Of a DNA stretch of 64,000 bases, positions 41,751-49,458 are shown piece by piece (the stretch's first letter is position 1; each line of letters begins with the position of its first letter). This DNA is from Candidatus Saccharibacteria bacterium UBA1932 (GTDB lineage Bacteria; Patescibacteriota; Saccharimonadia; Saccharimonadales; Saccharimonadaceae), in NCBI GenBank assembly GCA_002337095.1, contig DDFI01000006.1:11721-75720 (forward strand), written 5' to 3'. Position numbers and translations under genes: made by a program. The notes beneath the pieces were generated by a model. It was not told where the DNA came from and did not search any database. It saw nothing but the letters and a program-made list of their open reading frames with translations.

Positions 41751-43013
41751 ATGCCGCGTAAGACCGATCTATTATTTCCAAAAAAATTCCTATGGGGCGT
41801 TGCCACAAGCGCGCATCAGGTAGAGGGCGGTACGACCAATCAGTGGACAGAATGGGAGGCGCGACAGGCGCCCAGCCTGGCAGCGCAGGCAAGCTACCAT
41901 TATGACGACCTAGATAACTGGGATGCAATTGCGGGCGAAGCCAAAAAACCGCGGAATTATATCTCGGCCGCCGCCGCCGACCACTACAATTTATACGAGA
42001 AAGATATGGAGATTGCTCGCCGCATGCACTGCAATGCGTGGCGTTTTAGCGTGGAATGGTCGCGGGTCGAACCGCGTGAAGGTGAGTGGGATGAGCAAGA
42101 GATCACGCACTACCGCCGCTATGTCGAGGCGCTTAAGGCGCGCGATCTAGAGCCGGTGGTGACGCTTTTCCACATGACATTGCCGATCTGGTTTGCCGAG
42201 ATGGGTGGATTCGAAACGCGGGCGAATACGCGATATTTTACGCGATATGCCCAGCGGATTATTCGTGCGCTAGGGGTGAATGTGCGCTATATCATCACCA
42301 TCAACGAGCCCGAGGTGTATACGAAGCTAGGCTATCAGGATGGCCTGTATCCACCCGGTAAGCTAGATCAACGATTGGCGCGGCGGGTGCTGGGCAACCT
42401 CGCCTATGCCCATAACCAAGCGGCCGATGCCATTCATAAGCTTAATCGTCGCTACCGCGTGTCGATCGCAAAAAACAGCACCTATATCTATCCGGGGGAT
42501 GATGCTCGGTTGACGGTGCGGGCGGCCCAGGCCATGCAGTTTCGCAGCGATGATATGTTTATGCGCAGAGTGGTAAAAACATGTGATTTTTTGGCGATGA
42601 ATTATTATACCAGCGAACGCGTGTACGGCTATCGGGTGCACAATCCCGAGTCACCACTGAGCGATCTAGGCTGGCATATGGCGCCGGGCGATATTCAGTA
42701 TGCTCTTGAGCGTTGGCACGACAAGTACGAAAAACCCATTATGATCACCGAAAATGGCGTTGCCGATGATCGCGACGACTACCGCAAGTGGTGGCTGATG
42801 ACCACGCTGATTGCGATGCAAAAAGCCATGGGCAATGGCGTGCAGCTGCTGGGCTATATGCACTGGAGTTTGCTTGATACGTTTGAATGGAACAAAGGGT
42901 TTTGGCCGCATTTTGGGCTGGTAGCGGTGGATCGTCGCACGATGAAACGCTCGCCGCGGCCGAGTGCGCTATGGTATGCCCGGGCCCTTGCAAAGATACG
43001 GAAGGAGAAATAG
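41751..43013 (+). CDS. Glycoside hydrolase family 1 (beta-glucosidase-like)
   Basis: 420-residue GH1 retaining glycosidase. N-terminal FLWGVATSAHQVEGG, acid/base Glu186 in TINEPEVY, nucleophile Glu334 in MITENGVADD, and the C-terminal GYMHWSLLDTFEW substrate-pocket motif. No signal peptide, so it acts on imported or endogenous glycosides in the cytosol. Nothing suggests a phospho-sugar substrate, and no sugar transporter is adjacent. The stop is followed 7 bases later by yvcK. Confidence 0.92.
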   Translation: MPRKTDLLFPKKFLWGVATSAHQVEGGTTNQWTEWEARQAPSLAAQASYHYDDLDNWDAIAGEAKKPRNYISAAAADHYNLYEKDMEIARRMHCNAWRFSVEWSRVEPREGEWDEQEITHYRRYVEALKARDLEPVVTLFHMTLPIWFAEMGGFETRANTRYFTRYAQRIIRALGVNVRYIITINEPEVYTKLGYQDGLYPPGKLDQRLARRVLGNLAYAHNQAADAIHKLNRRYRVSIAKNSTYIYPGDDARLTVRAAQAMQFRSDDMFMRRVVKTCDFLAMNYYTSERVYGYRVHNPESPLSDLGWHMAPGDIQYALERWHDKYEKPIMITENGVADDRDDYRKWWLMTTLIAMQKAMGNGVQLLGYMHWSLLDTFEWNKGFWPHFGLVAVDRRTMKRSPRPSALWYARALAKIRKEK

Positions 43014-43020
43014 CACGGTC

Positions 43021-44028
43021 ATGAATGAAAGGGAATTACCACGTGGGCCGCGAATTGTCGTTATCGGCGGTGGTACGGGCAGTTTTACATTACTCAAGGA
43101 TCTCAAGCGCTATGTACAAGATCTGACGGCGCTGGTCAATATGGCCGATGATGGCGGCTCGACCGGCCAGCTGCGTGATGAGCTAGGCGCATTGCCGCCG
43201 GGCGATGTACGGCAATGCTTGGTGGCGCTGAGTAATTCGCCCCGAGTACGAGATTTGTTCAATTATCGGTTCGAAGAGGGGACGCTGGCTGGGCACGCAT
43301 TTGGCAATCTGCTGCTGTCGGCACTCGAGAAAATGACAGGTAGCTTCGCCGAGGCAGTCGAGGGTGCGGGTGAAATCCTGGCAATCACTGGCCGCGTACT
43401 GCCGATGACGCTTGATGATGTGCATCTCGAGCTTGTGGCGCCCGACGGCACGGTAACAAGCAGCCAGTTTGTAATACAGGATATGGATTTTGCGGGTGTG
43501 CGGCCGCAGCTGCGATTGTCTCCGCCGGCGCGGCTCAACCCCGCTGCCAGACAGGCGATTATGCAGGCGAGCCTGATTGTGATTGCCCCAGGCAATCTGT
43601 ATACTAGCTTAGCGCCGGCTCTATTGGTGGATGGCGTAAGCGAGGCGCTGGCAGCGGCGACCGCGCGCAAAGTGTATGTTTGCAACCTCGTGACCAAGCC
43701 AGGCCAGACCGATGGAATGACGGTGAGTGATTACGCGGCCGAGATCGAACGCTTTATGGATGGCCCAAAGCTCGACTACGTCATATACAATAATGTCAAA
43801 CCAGACCCCGAGCTCATCGACAAGTACGCCCACGATGGCGAATATCCCGTAGAATGGGACGATGCAACGCTTACCAAGGCGCATTACCGCGCCAAAGGGC
43901 TCGATTTAGTTGCGCGCGAGATCTGGCAAGGGGCGAGCGCTGGTGATCCTATTGCCGCAACACGCACCTTTATTCGCCATGATGCCGACAAAGTAGCCCG
44001 AGAACTGATGAAGATATACTTTGATTAA
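43021..44028 (+). CDS. yvcK: YvcK/CofD-like gluconeogenesis factor
   Basis: 335-residue member of the CofD/YvcK family. The nucleotide-sugar-binding N-terminus IVVIGGGTGSFTLLKDLKRY (about residues 14-33), MADDGGSTGQLRDELGALPPGDVRQCL, and NYRFEEGTLAGHAFGNLLL are characteristic. In Bacillus, YvcK binds UDP-GlcNAc and links carbon status to cell-wall synthesis. The frame is open upstream, but the ATG at 43021 after AAGGAG begins the family N-terminus. rapZ and whiA, frequent neighbours elsewhere, are absent here. Confidence 0.9.
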   Translation: MNERELPRGPRIVVIGGGTGSFTLLKDLKRYVQDLTALVNMADDGGSTGQLRDELGALPPGDVRQCLVALSNSPRVRDLFNYRFEEGTLAGHAFGNLLLSALEKMTGSFAEAVEGAGEILAITGRVLPMTLDDVHLELVAPDGTVTSSQFVIQDMDFAGVRPQLRLSPPARLNPAARQAIMQASLIVIAPGNLYTSLAPALLVDGVSEALAAATARKVYVCNLVTKPGQTDGMTVSDYAAEIERFMDGPKLDYVIYNNVKPDPELIDKYAHDGEYPVEWDDATLTKAHYRAKGLDLVAREIWQGASAGDPIAATRTFIRHDADKVARELMKIYFD

Positions 44029-44036
44029 TCACTATA

Positions 44037-44065
44037 TTGACATTACGTCACACTTATGGTAATAT
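44037..44065 (+). promoter_or_regulatory. Consensus promoter of the 44-residue membrane peptide gene
   Basis: -35 TTGACA (44037-44042), 17-base spacer, -10 TAATAT (44060-44065). The ATG at 44072 is six bases downstream. The -35 region TTGACATTACGTCAC is an imperfect palindrome and nearly matches the site at 61258. Confidence 0.7.
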
Positions 44066-44071
44066 GAAAAT

Positions 44072-44206
44072 ATGAATGCACATGCAAACACACACACTGA
44101 TTCCGTAACTACCTTTAAAACTACAGTTGTCACGACGTCATTTGTAGTGAATGTGGTCGTATTTGCAACGTGGCTAGTATATATGCTGTCGGTGCGCCTG
44201 GCATAA
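44072..44206 (+). CDS. Small single-span membrane peptide (44 residues)
   Basis: Begins MNAHANTHTDSV, then a threonine-rich stretch and one hydrophobic helix (SFVVNVVVFATWLVYMLSV, about residues 23-41). Support comes from context: a near-consensus promoter six bases upstream and a strong terminator 18 bases after the stop, so a dedicated transcript of about 190 bases exists. No family recognised; size and topology fit a small membrane regulator or toxin-like peptide, without further evidence. Confidence 0.55.
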   Translation: MNAHANTHTDSVTTFKTTVVTTSFVVNVVVFATWLVYMLSVRLA

Positions 44207-44223
44207 TAGATGGGCGTATAAAT

Positions 44224-44259
44224 AATAGCGTCTCCTCGAACGGGAAGACGCTATTTTTT
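44224..44259 (+). terminator. Rho-independent terminator
   Basis: AATAGCGTCT (44224-44233) pairs with AGACGCTATT (44246-44255), a 10-bp stem, followed by T44254-T44259. Confidence 0.9.
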
Positions 44260-44260
44260 G

Positions 44261-44290
44261 TGGGTTTTCCACAGAATTGTGGAAAACCCA
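44261..44290. repeat. Perfect 12-bp inverted repeat upstream of mraZ
   Basis: TGGGTTTTCCAC (44261-44272) and GTGGAAAACCCA (44279-44290), spacer of six bases. Each arm also contains a TTTTCCACA-type sequence, one mismatch from a DnaA box. There is no T tract. Likely an operator, or an extra hairpin behind the terminator. Confidence 0.55.
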
Positions 44291-44327
44291 CCCAGGGCCA
44301 CTACAAATCATACAAAAAAGACTTGCA

Positions 44328-44354
44328 GTGGGTAGATGTGGGTATTATAGTGGG
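44328..44354 (+). promoter_or_regulatory. mraZ promoter with MraZ-box-like GTGGG repeats
   Basis: GTGGG at 44328-44332 and 44338-44342 are separated by exactly five bases, the TGGG-N5-TGGG spacing reported for E. coli MraZ. Further GTGGG at 44350-44354 and GTGGA at 44359-44363. A -35-like TTGCAG (44323-44328) and -10-like TATTAT (44343-44348) or TTATAG (44345-44350) overlap the repeats, so MraZ could repress its own operon. Confidence 0.65.
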
Positions 44355-44456
44355 GTTAGTGGAACAAGCGGGAAGACAATCCCGTCACACAAACACCACC
44401 ACAACAAACACATTAAAAGCAGGGAACCAACAGGGAAGGAAGCGGCGGCATACGCG

Positions 44457-44822
44457 ATGGACTATTTCGAACGTAAGCTCGATGACAAGCGTCGGTTAAC
44501 CATACCGACTGAGCTACGTGCGGAATTTGCCACTGGTGTCGTTGTCTCGCGCGGCTTTGGCGACTATTTGCATCTGTACTCGCAACAAGTATGGGACAAA
44601 GAAGTCGAACCAGCGCTGGCCGGTGACAGCATATTCGACGAAGAGCTGGCCGACCTAAACGTACGTTTCCGACGCGGTAAAATCGCACAGGCGCTCGACC
44701 AAAAACAAGGCCGAGTGACACTCGAGCAGCACCTGCTTGATTATGCGAGTATCGACCGCGAAATCGTCGCCGTGAGAGTAGGGCAGTATTGGCGCCTTGG
44801 CTCACCCGACAAATTAGCTTAG
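44457..44822 (+). CDS. mraZ: Transcriptional regulator MraZ
   Basis: AbrB/SpoVT-fold DNA-binding protein at the head of the dcw cluster. Two copies of the fold: FERKLDDKRRLTIPTELRAEF (about residues 4-24) and GRVTLEQHLLDYASIDREIVAV in the second half. 121 residues, slightly short of the usual 143-152. In the same frame a long open stretch runs upstream without similarity; the ATG at 44457 is the family start. The Shine-Dalgarno-like GGAAGGAAG lies rather far (about 16 bases) from it. GTGGG repeats upstream fit autoregulation. Confidence 0.88.
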   Translation: MDYFERKLDDKRRLTIPTELRAEFATGVVVSRGFGDYLHLYSQQVWDKEVEPALAGDSIFDEELADLNVRFRRGKIAQALDQKQGRVTLEQHLLDYASIDREIVAVRVGQYWRLGSPDKLA

Positions 44823-44942
44823 TATATTATCTGCCCAAGTTGACCGTTCATTAACAATCCAAACACAGTAATCGATATCCTCGAGATCAACTATCTGATG
44901 ATGAGTTGGGGCGTGGTACGTGGCCCACATTAAACAAGCCAT
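44814..44942 (-). CDS. Possible 42-residue protein antisense to the mraZ 3' end
   Basis: Starts ATG at 44942 with a strong AGAGGAAGG Shine-Dalgarno five bases upstream on the minus strand. It encodes MACLMWATYHAPTHHQIVDL and a 22-residue acidic/tryptophan-containing end, and overlaps the mraZ stop by nine bases. Composition (D, E, W, Y, H) is protein-like rather than random, but no homologue is known to me and no clear promoter is seen. It lies in the 400-base mraZ-rsmH gap. Confidence 0.4.
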   Translation of the reverse strand: MACLMWATYHAPTHHQIVDLEDIDYCVWIVNERSTWADNILS

Positions 44943-45213
44943 TGCACCTTCCTCTCACACACAACACCTCCCAAAACTCCACCTCACAAACGAGGCCTAG
45001 TCTCCGCTAGACCTCACACATAAGTCTCTCAGGCCAGATGTACGGCTGGGACATGAGTTCTGCTCTAGAACCCTTTATAGCGTACCTCTGGACAACTTAT
45101 ATACAAACACAAACACCCTTTGCGAACACAAACATTCCCAATTTGTCATCAGTTAGGTGATCTCGAGCCTCTGGCCTAGCCAGGGGAGCGTTGGTTCTCG
45201 CATATATGCTAGA
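44943..45213. other. C-rich non-coding spacer between mraZ and rsmH
   Basis: With the antisense gene it makes a 400-base interruption of the dcw cluster. The plus strand is C-rich and G-poor (runs such as CCTCTCACACACAACACCTC). It contains partial stems (GAGGCCTAG / CTAGACCTC near 44993-45017, and AGTTCT / AGAACC near 45057-45072) and short ACAAACAC repeats near 45102-45130. No conserved RNA family was recognised. Confidence 0.4.
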
Positions 45214-45222
45214 ATGAACGAT

Positions 45223-46113
45223 ATGAGTATAAAAGAACATCCACCACTTCATGTTCCGGTATTGCTCGAATCGGTGCTGCAGCTGCTTGATCCTAAATTG
45301 GGGGAGAACTATCTCGACCTCACGGCTGGGTATGGCGGGCATGCAGATGCGATTCTTGGCATTACCACGAATTACGCTGAATCTGTCTTGGTAGACCGCG
45401 ACGAATGTGCGATTCGCACGTTGGAGCGGTTTTCTACCCAAGGCGCTCGCCTTGTGCATACTGATTTTTTGGCTGCGGCCAGGCAATTAGTAAGCCAGGG
45501 CACGCAATTTAGCCTGATTCTCATTGACTTGGGGGTGTCGTCACCGCAGCTCGATATTGCGAGCCGAGGATTTTCCTTTACTCACGATGGCCCCCTCGAT
45601 ATGAGGATGGATCATCGCAACCAGCTGACGGCCGAGCGATTGGTCAATACGCTGCGTCGCGATGAACTAGTGCGGATTATTAGTGAGTATGGCGAGGAAC
45701 CTGCCGGTGTCGCGCGGCGATATGTCGACGCGATTATCAGCGCTAGGCCACTCCACACAACAGGGGAGCTTCGTGACGTGATACTCGGCGCTCATGTCGG
45801 CAGGTGGCAACGAACCCACCCGGCGACACGCACATTTCAGGGGCTGCGTATTGCAGTCAATGACGAGCTTCGACAAGTCGAACAGGTCTTGCCGCTGATG
45901 ACTCAGCTGCTGCGACCAGGCGGACGAGTCGGTGTTATTAGCTTTCATAGCCTCGAGGATCGTATGGTGAAACGATATTTTGCCGAACAATCCCAGGCTG
46001 GCTACGAAGCCGAGCTGCAGATACTGACGCGTAAGCCAATCGACGGAGCCACTTATGATGTTCACAATCCGCGTGCACGTAGCGCCAAGCTGCGGGTCGC
46101 AGTGAAAAAATAA
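45223..46113 (+). CDS. rsmH: 16S rRNA (cytosine1402-N4)-methyltransferase
   Basis: RsmH/MraW methylates C1402 of 16S rRNA. N-terminus HVPVLLESVLQLLDP, SAM motif YLDLTAGYGGHADAIL (about residues 30-45), LIDLGVSSPQLDIASRGFSF, MRMDHRNQLTA, and the ending RSAKLRVAVK. 296 residues from the ATG at 45223; an ATG nine bases upstream (45214) is also possible. A -10-like TATGCT lies at 45205-45210, close enough for a near-leaderless mRNA independent of mraZ. Confidence 0.94.
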   Translation: MSIKEHPPLHVPVLLESVLQLLDPKLGENYLDLTAGYGGHADAILGITTNYAESVLVDRDECAIRTLERFSTQGARLVHTDFLAAARQLVSQGTQFSLILIDLGVSSPQLDIASRGFSFTHDGPLDMRMDHRNQLTAERLVNTLRRDELVRIISEYGEEPAGVARRYVDAIISARPLHTTGELRDVILGAHVGRWQRTHPATRTFQGLRIAVNDELRQVEQVLPLMTQLLRPGGRVGVISFHSLEDRMVKRYFAEQSQAGYEAELQILTRKPIDGATYDVHNPRARSAKLRVAVKK

Positions 46114-46138
46114 ACAACAATGGAGGAGGCAACACACC

Positions 46139-46204
46139 ATGCCAATCCACATCCCAGTACAAAACGCATCAGTCGAGACCAAGGTGCTCGTTCGCGTTAA
46201 GTAA
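46139..46204 (+). CDS. Possible leader peptide (21 residues) between rsmH and ftsL
   Basis: ATG at 46139 follows a near-perfect GGAGGAGG Shine-Dalgarno and encodes MPIHIPVQNASVETK plus six residues before TAA. The Shine-Dalgarno is much stronger than that of ftsL itself. A large stem-loop follows directly at 46214-46273. The arrangement looks like a leader peptide with downstream RNA structure controlling ftsL-ftsI, or simply a very small gene. Confidence 0.5.
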   Translation: MPIHIPVQNASVETKVLVRVK

Positions 46205-46213
46205 TTGCCCTTA

Positions 46214-46273
46214 GTGCCCCGGGTGGTACGATAGGCGCCACAGTGTGACTATCGCCGCCCGGGTGCCTAGCAC
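46214..46273 (+). other. Long stem-loop upstream of ftsL
   Basis: Nested pairing: GTGC (46214-46217) with GCAC (46270-46273), CCCGGG (46218-46223) with CCCGGG (46258-46263), CGATAG (46229-46234) with CTATCG (46249-46254). There is no T run after it, so it is not an ordinary terminator; it may slow RNA polymerase, stabilise mRNA or hide the ftsL start region. Confidence 0.55.
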
Positions 46274-46310
46274 CAAAACATAAACAATAATCAAAAAACA
46301 TTCCACCACA

Positions 46311-46664
46311 ATGTCTAACAATACACGTACCGCTCAATTCACATCGAGACGCGCCGCTTCGTACGGTCGTAATCAGAACACTACGCGATTTGCCTCGGCT
46401 GTCAAACTCGGCCCCGTTACGCATACAGTGCTTGTTGCACTTATGATTACTGTGCTTGGTTTGATATACTTAACACAGGCGACACGGGCAACTGGCTACG
46501 ACTATACTGCCGCAAGCGTTGATGCAAAAATCGCCGAACTCACTACACAAAAGACTGATCTAGAGGTAGAGAACGCACGTCTGACAGCGCTGCAAACGGT
46601 GCAGTCGAGTAGTGTGGCCAAAACAATGTCCACACCATCCGAAACGCACTACCTAAGCGAATAG
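46311..46664 (+). CDS. ftsL: FtsL-like divisome protein
   Basis: 117 residues with FtsL topology: cytosolic basic N-terminus (about 1-35), one transmembrane helix (HTVLVALMITVLGLIYLTQ, about 38-56), then a short extracytoplasmic coiled coil (VDAKIAELTTQKTDLEVENA). Sequence conservation is low in this family, so the call rests on topology and position between rsmH and ftsI. The start region has a weak Shine-Dalgarno and lies behind a leader-peptide-like gene and a stem-loop. Confidence 0.72.
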   Translation: MSNNTRTAQFTSRRAASYGRNQNTTRFASAVKLGPVTHTVLVALMITVLGLIYLTQATRATGYDYTAASVDAKIAELTTQKTDLEVENARLTALQTVQSSSVAKTMSTPSETHYLSE

Positions 46665-46669
46665 TATTT

Positions 46670-48412
46670 ATGAATCTGCATTTTTTGGCTGGCAGCCGCA
46701 ACGAAAAACTCGCCATCATGGTCGTGATCATTATGGCGGTGTTTATTGGGCGGCTGTTTTGGCTGCAGATTGTGCAGCACGATCATTTTATGGCAGAGGC
46801 GCGGCGGGAGTATCTTGGCCAAGACAAAATTGTTGCTGATCGCGGCGAGATCTATGCCATGAACGACGGCGTACCGGTACGTTTAGTGATGAATGAGAAT
46901 ATCTACACGGTATTTGTGGACCCAGCAGTGGTGGGCAACCCACGAGTGACGTCGAGCACTATTCGTCGCATTGCTGGCGACAAGACATTTGCAAAAATTG
47001 ATAGCCTCATCGCGGCCAAACCAAGCCGTTATCAGATTGTGGCCAAAAACCTCACGCCGCAGCAAGCATCTGATCTAAAAAAAGAGAATCTTCTTGGTGT
47101 CGGCCTGCAAAAAGAAACTCAGCGCGTCTACCCCGAGGGACAGCTGGCTGCATCGGTGCTGGGGTTTGTAAATGCCGAGGGCAAGGGCAGCTATGGTGTC
47201 GAAGGTGCGCTAGATACGCGGCTGAAGGGCACTGATGGCACGCTGCGGGCGGTGCGCGACGTACGCAACATACCGCTGACGATTGGCCAGGAAAACGCGC
47301 TGGTGCCAGCCAAGAATGGCGATACGCTGGCACTGACGCTCGATACTAACATCCAAAGCTATGCCGAGCAAGCGTTGCAGCGAGGCATGGAAAAAAGCGG
47401 CGCAACCAATGGTAGCGTGTTGGTGATGGATCCGCAGACCGGTCACGTGCTCGCCATGGCAAATCTACCTGGCTATAACCCGGCGGAATACGGTAGGGTA
47501 ACTGATGCTGCGTTATTTAATAATCCTATCATCTCTATGCCGTATGAGGCGGGGTCGGTTATCAAGCCATTTACGGTGACGATTGGGCTTGATAAGGGAG
47601 TGATTACGCCGGCGAGCACCTACAATAACACCGACTATATCCAGGTGGCGGATCGTACAATTAAAAATGCATCGATCGGTCGCAAAACCGGCATCATCAC
47701 CATTCAGGACGCCCTTAATTGGTCGTTCAATACAGGCATGGTGACGGTACTCGAGCGCCTTGGTGACGGGCAAAACATCACCTATCAGGCGCGCCAGACA
47801 ATGTACGACTATTATTACAACAAATATCATTTTGCCCAAGCAACTGGCATCGAGCTGGCAAATGAAGCCGATGGCCTGCTGCTATCACCCGATAGCCCCA
47901 ATGGCAACGCTGTGCAGTATGCGACGATGACGTTTGGGCAGGGCATGAACCCCACGATGATACAGGTGTGCAGCGCATTTAATATGCTCATGAATGGCGG
48001 CACCTACTACCACCCGACGATTTTGGCCGGGACAATTACAGATGGACGACTGAAGTCACAGGCTGATCAGCCGCCGATTACAGGGGTGATTAAGCCCGAG
48101 ACCGCCGCAACTATTCGGCAGATGGTACATGATGCCCGGACCGAATTCTATGCAGGCCACGACAAAAAAGGCTATAATATTGGCGGCAAGACTGGTACCT
48201 CGCAAACTCTGAAACCTGACGGTAGTTATTCTGACACGCAGACGATTGCGACCTACTTGGGCTACGGGGGCGATCCGACACCACGGTATACAATTATGGT
48301 TAAGCTATGGGGCAAAGACAAGAACCTTCAGGGGGGCGCAGATGCGTTGCCGGTGTTCACTGATATTTCAAATTGGATGATTGATTACTTGAAGCTTCAG
48401 CCAAAAGGATAG
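46670..48412 (+). CDS. ftsI: Division transpeptidase FtsI (penicillin-binding protein, class B)
   Basis: 580-residue class B PBP. N-terminal membrane anchor (LAIMVVIIMAVFIGRLFWLQ, about residues 15-34), dimerisation domain with ADRGEIYAMN, then the transpeptidase domain: SxxK as EAGSVIKPF, SxN as NWSFNTGM, and KTG as GGKTGTSQT. No PASTA domains at the C-terminus. It cross-links septal peptidoglycan with FtsW. It starts five bases after the ftsL stop. Confidence 0.94.
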   Translation: MNLHFLAGSRNEKLAIMVVIIMAVFIGRLFWLQIVQHDHFMAEARREYLGQDKIVADRGEIYAMNDGVPVRLVMNENIYTVFVDPAVVGNPRVTSSTIRRIAGDKTFAKIDSLIAAKPSRYQIVAKNLTPQQASDLKKENLLGVGLQKETQRVYPEGQLAASVLGFVNAEGKGSYGVEGALDTRLKGTDGTLRAVRDVRNIPLTIGQENALVPAKNGDTLALTLDTNIQSYAEQALQRGMEKSGATNGSVLVMDPQTGHVLAMANLPGYNPAEYGRVTDAALFNNPIISMPYEAGSVIKPFTVTIGLDKGVITPASTYNNTDYIQVADRTIKNASIGRKTGIITIQDALNWSFNTGMVTVLERLGDGQNITYQARQTMYDYYYNKYHFAQATGIELANEADGLLLSPDSPNGNAVQYATMTFGQGMNPTMIQVCSAFNMLMNGGTYYHPTILAGTITDGRLKSQADQPPITGVIKPETAATIRQMVHDARTEFYAGHDKKGYNIGGKTGTSQTLKPDGSYSDTQTIATYLGYGGDPTPRYTIMVKLWGKDKNLQGGADALPVFTDISNWMIDYLKLQPKG

Positions 48413-48423
48413 ATAATAGGGAT

Positions 48424-49458
48424 ATGACTGTACTACAAAACTTCGCACACGAACTAACCGGGACATTTCTACTGAGCGTTGGGGCGTTTTTGCTGGCGAT
48501 GATGTTGACGCCGATCTATACGTTTTTTGCGTATCGATATAAATTTTGGAAACAACAGCGCCACACTAGCACGACTGGTGAGTTACTTCAGATATTTACC
48601 AAGCTCCATGCCAAAAAATTTACACGGCATATCCCAACGATGGCGGGAATCATTACGGTGGTATCGATTGGCTTTGTAACCCTAGGATTCAATCTGGATC
48701 GCGCCCAGACGTGGCTACCGCTTGCGGCGCTGATTGGCGGTGGGGTAGTGGGGTTGATCGACGATATCATCAATATTCGTGGGAGCGGCGAGGGTGTGGC
48801 GGGGATGCGTTCGAGCGTGAAGTTCCTGCTGATTACGTTGCTCGGACTGGGGTTAGGGTGGTTTTTCTTTGTCAAACTTGGATATAATTCGGTGCACTTG
48901 CCCTATATTGGCAACTGGGTGATAGGGGCGTGGATTGTGCCGTTATTTGCCTTTGCAGTGGTGGCGACAGGCAACGCCGTCAATATTAGTGACGGGCTAG
49001 ATGGGCTGGCCGGCGGTTTGCTGGCGATCGCATTTGGATCGTTTGGCGTTATTGCACTCCTGCAGGGGCATGTCATGCTGTCTGGCTTCTGTTTCACTGT
49101 GGTGGGTGCACTGCTGAGTTACCTGTGGTTTAATATTTATCCTGCACGGTTCTTTATGGGGGATGTCGGAAGCTTTGCGCTGGGAACAAGCCTTGGTGTA
49201 GTGGCGATGCTCACCAATTCGCTCTTTTTGCTTCCGGTCATCGGCGTGCTGTTTGTGGTAGAAGCCGGGTCGAGCCTGATCCAGATCACGAGTAAGCGAC
49301 TATTCCACCGCAAGGTATTTATATCGGCACCAATCCACCACCACCTCGAGGCGAGCGGATGGCCAGAGGTAAAAGTGACGATGCGTTTTTGGGTTATCGC
49401 CTGCGTGGCGGCATTTGTGGGCATCATGATGGCGCTCGGCGGGGGTAATGTTTCTTGA
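48424..49458 (+). CDS. mraY: Phospho-N-acetylmuramoyl-pentapeptide transferase
   Basis: Forms lipid I on undecaprenyl phosphate. 344 residues, about ten helices. Family motifs include KKFTRHIPTMAGI, VGLIDDIINIRG (acidic pair), NAVNISDGLDGLAGG, FFMGDVGSFALG, and the C-terminal HRKVFISAPIHHHLEASGW with the HHH motif. It overlaps ftsW by four bases. The carrier it uses is made by the uppS product (1667-2368). Confidence 0.95.
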   Translation: MTVLQNFAHELTGTFLLSVGAFLLAMMLTPIYTFFAYRYKFWKQQRHTSTTGELLQIFTKLHAKKFTRHIPTMAGIITVVSIGFVTLGFNLDRAQTWLPLAALIGGGVVGLIDDIINIRGSGEGVAGMRSSVKFLLITLLGLGLGWFFFVKLGYNSVHLPYIGNWVIGAWIVPLFAFAVVATGNAVNISDGLDGLAGGLLAIAFGSFGVIALLQGHVMLSGFCFTVVGALLSYLWFNIYPARFFMGDVGSFALGTSLGVVAMLTNSLFLLPVIGVLFVVEAGSSLIQITSKRLFHRKVFISAPIHHHLEASGWPEVKVTMRFWVIACVAAFVGIMMALGGGNVS

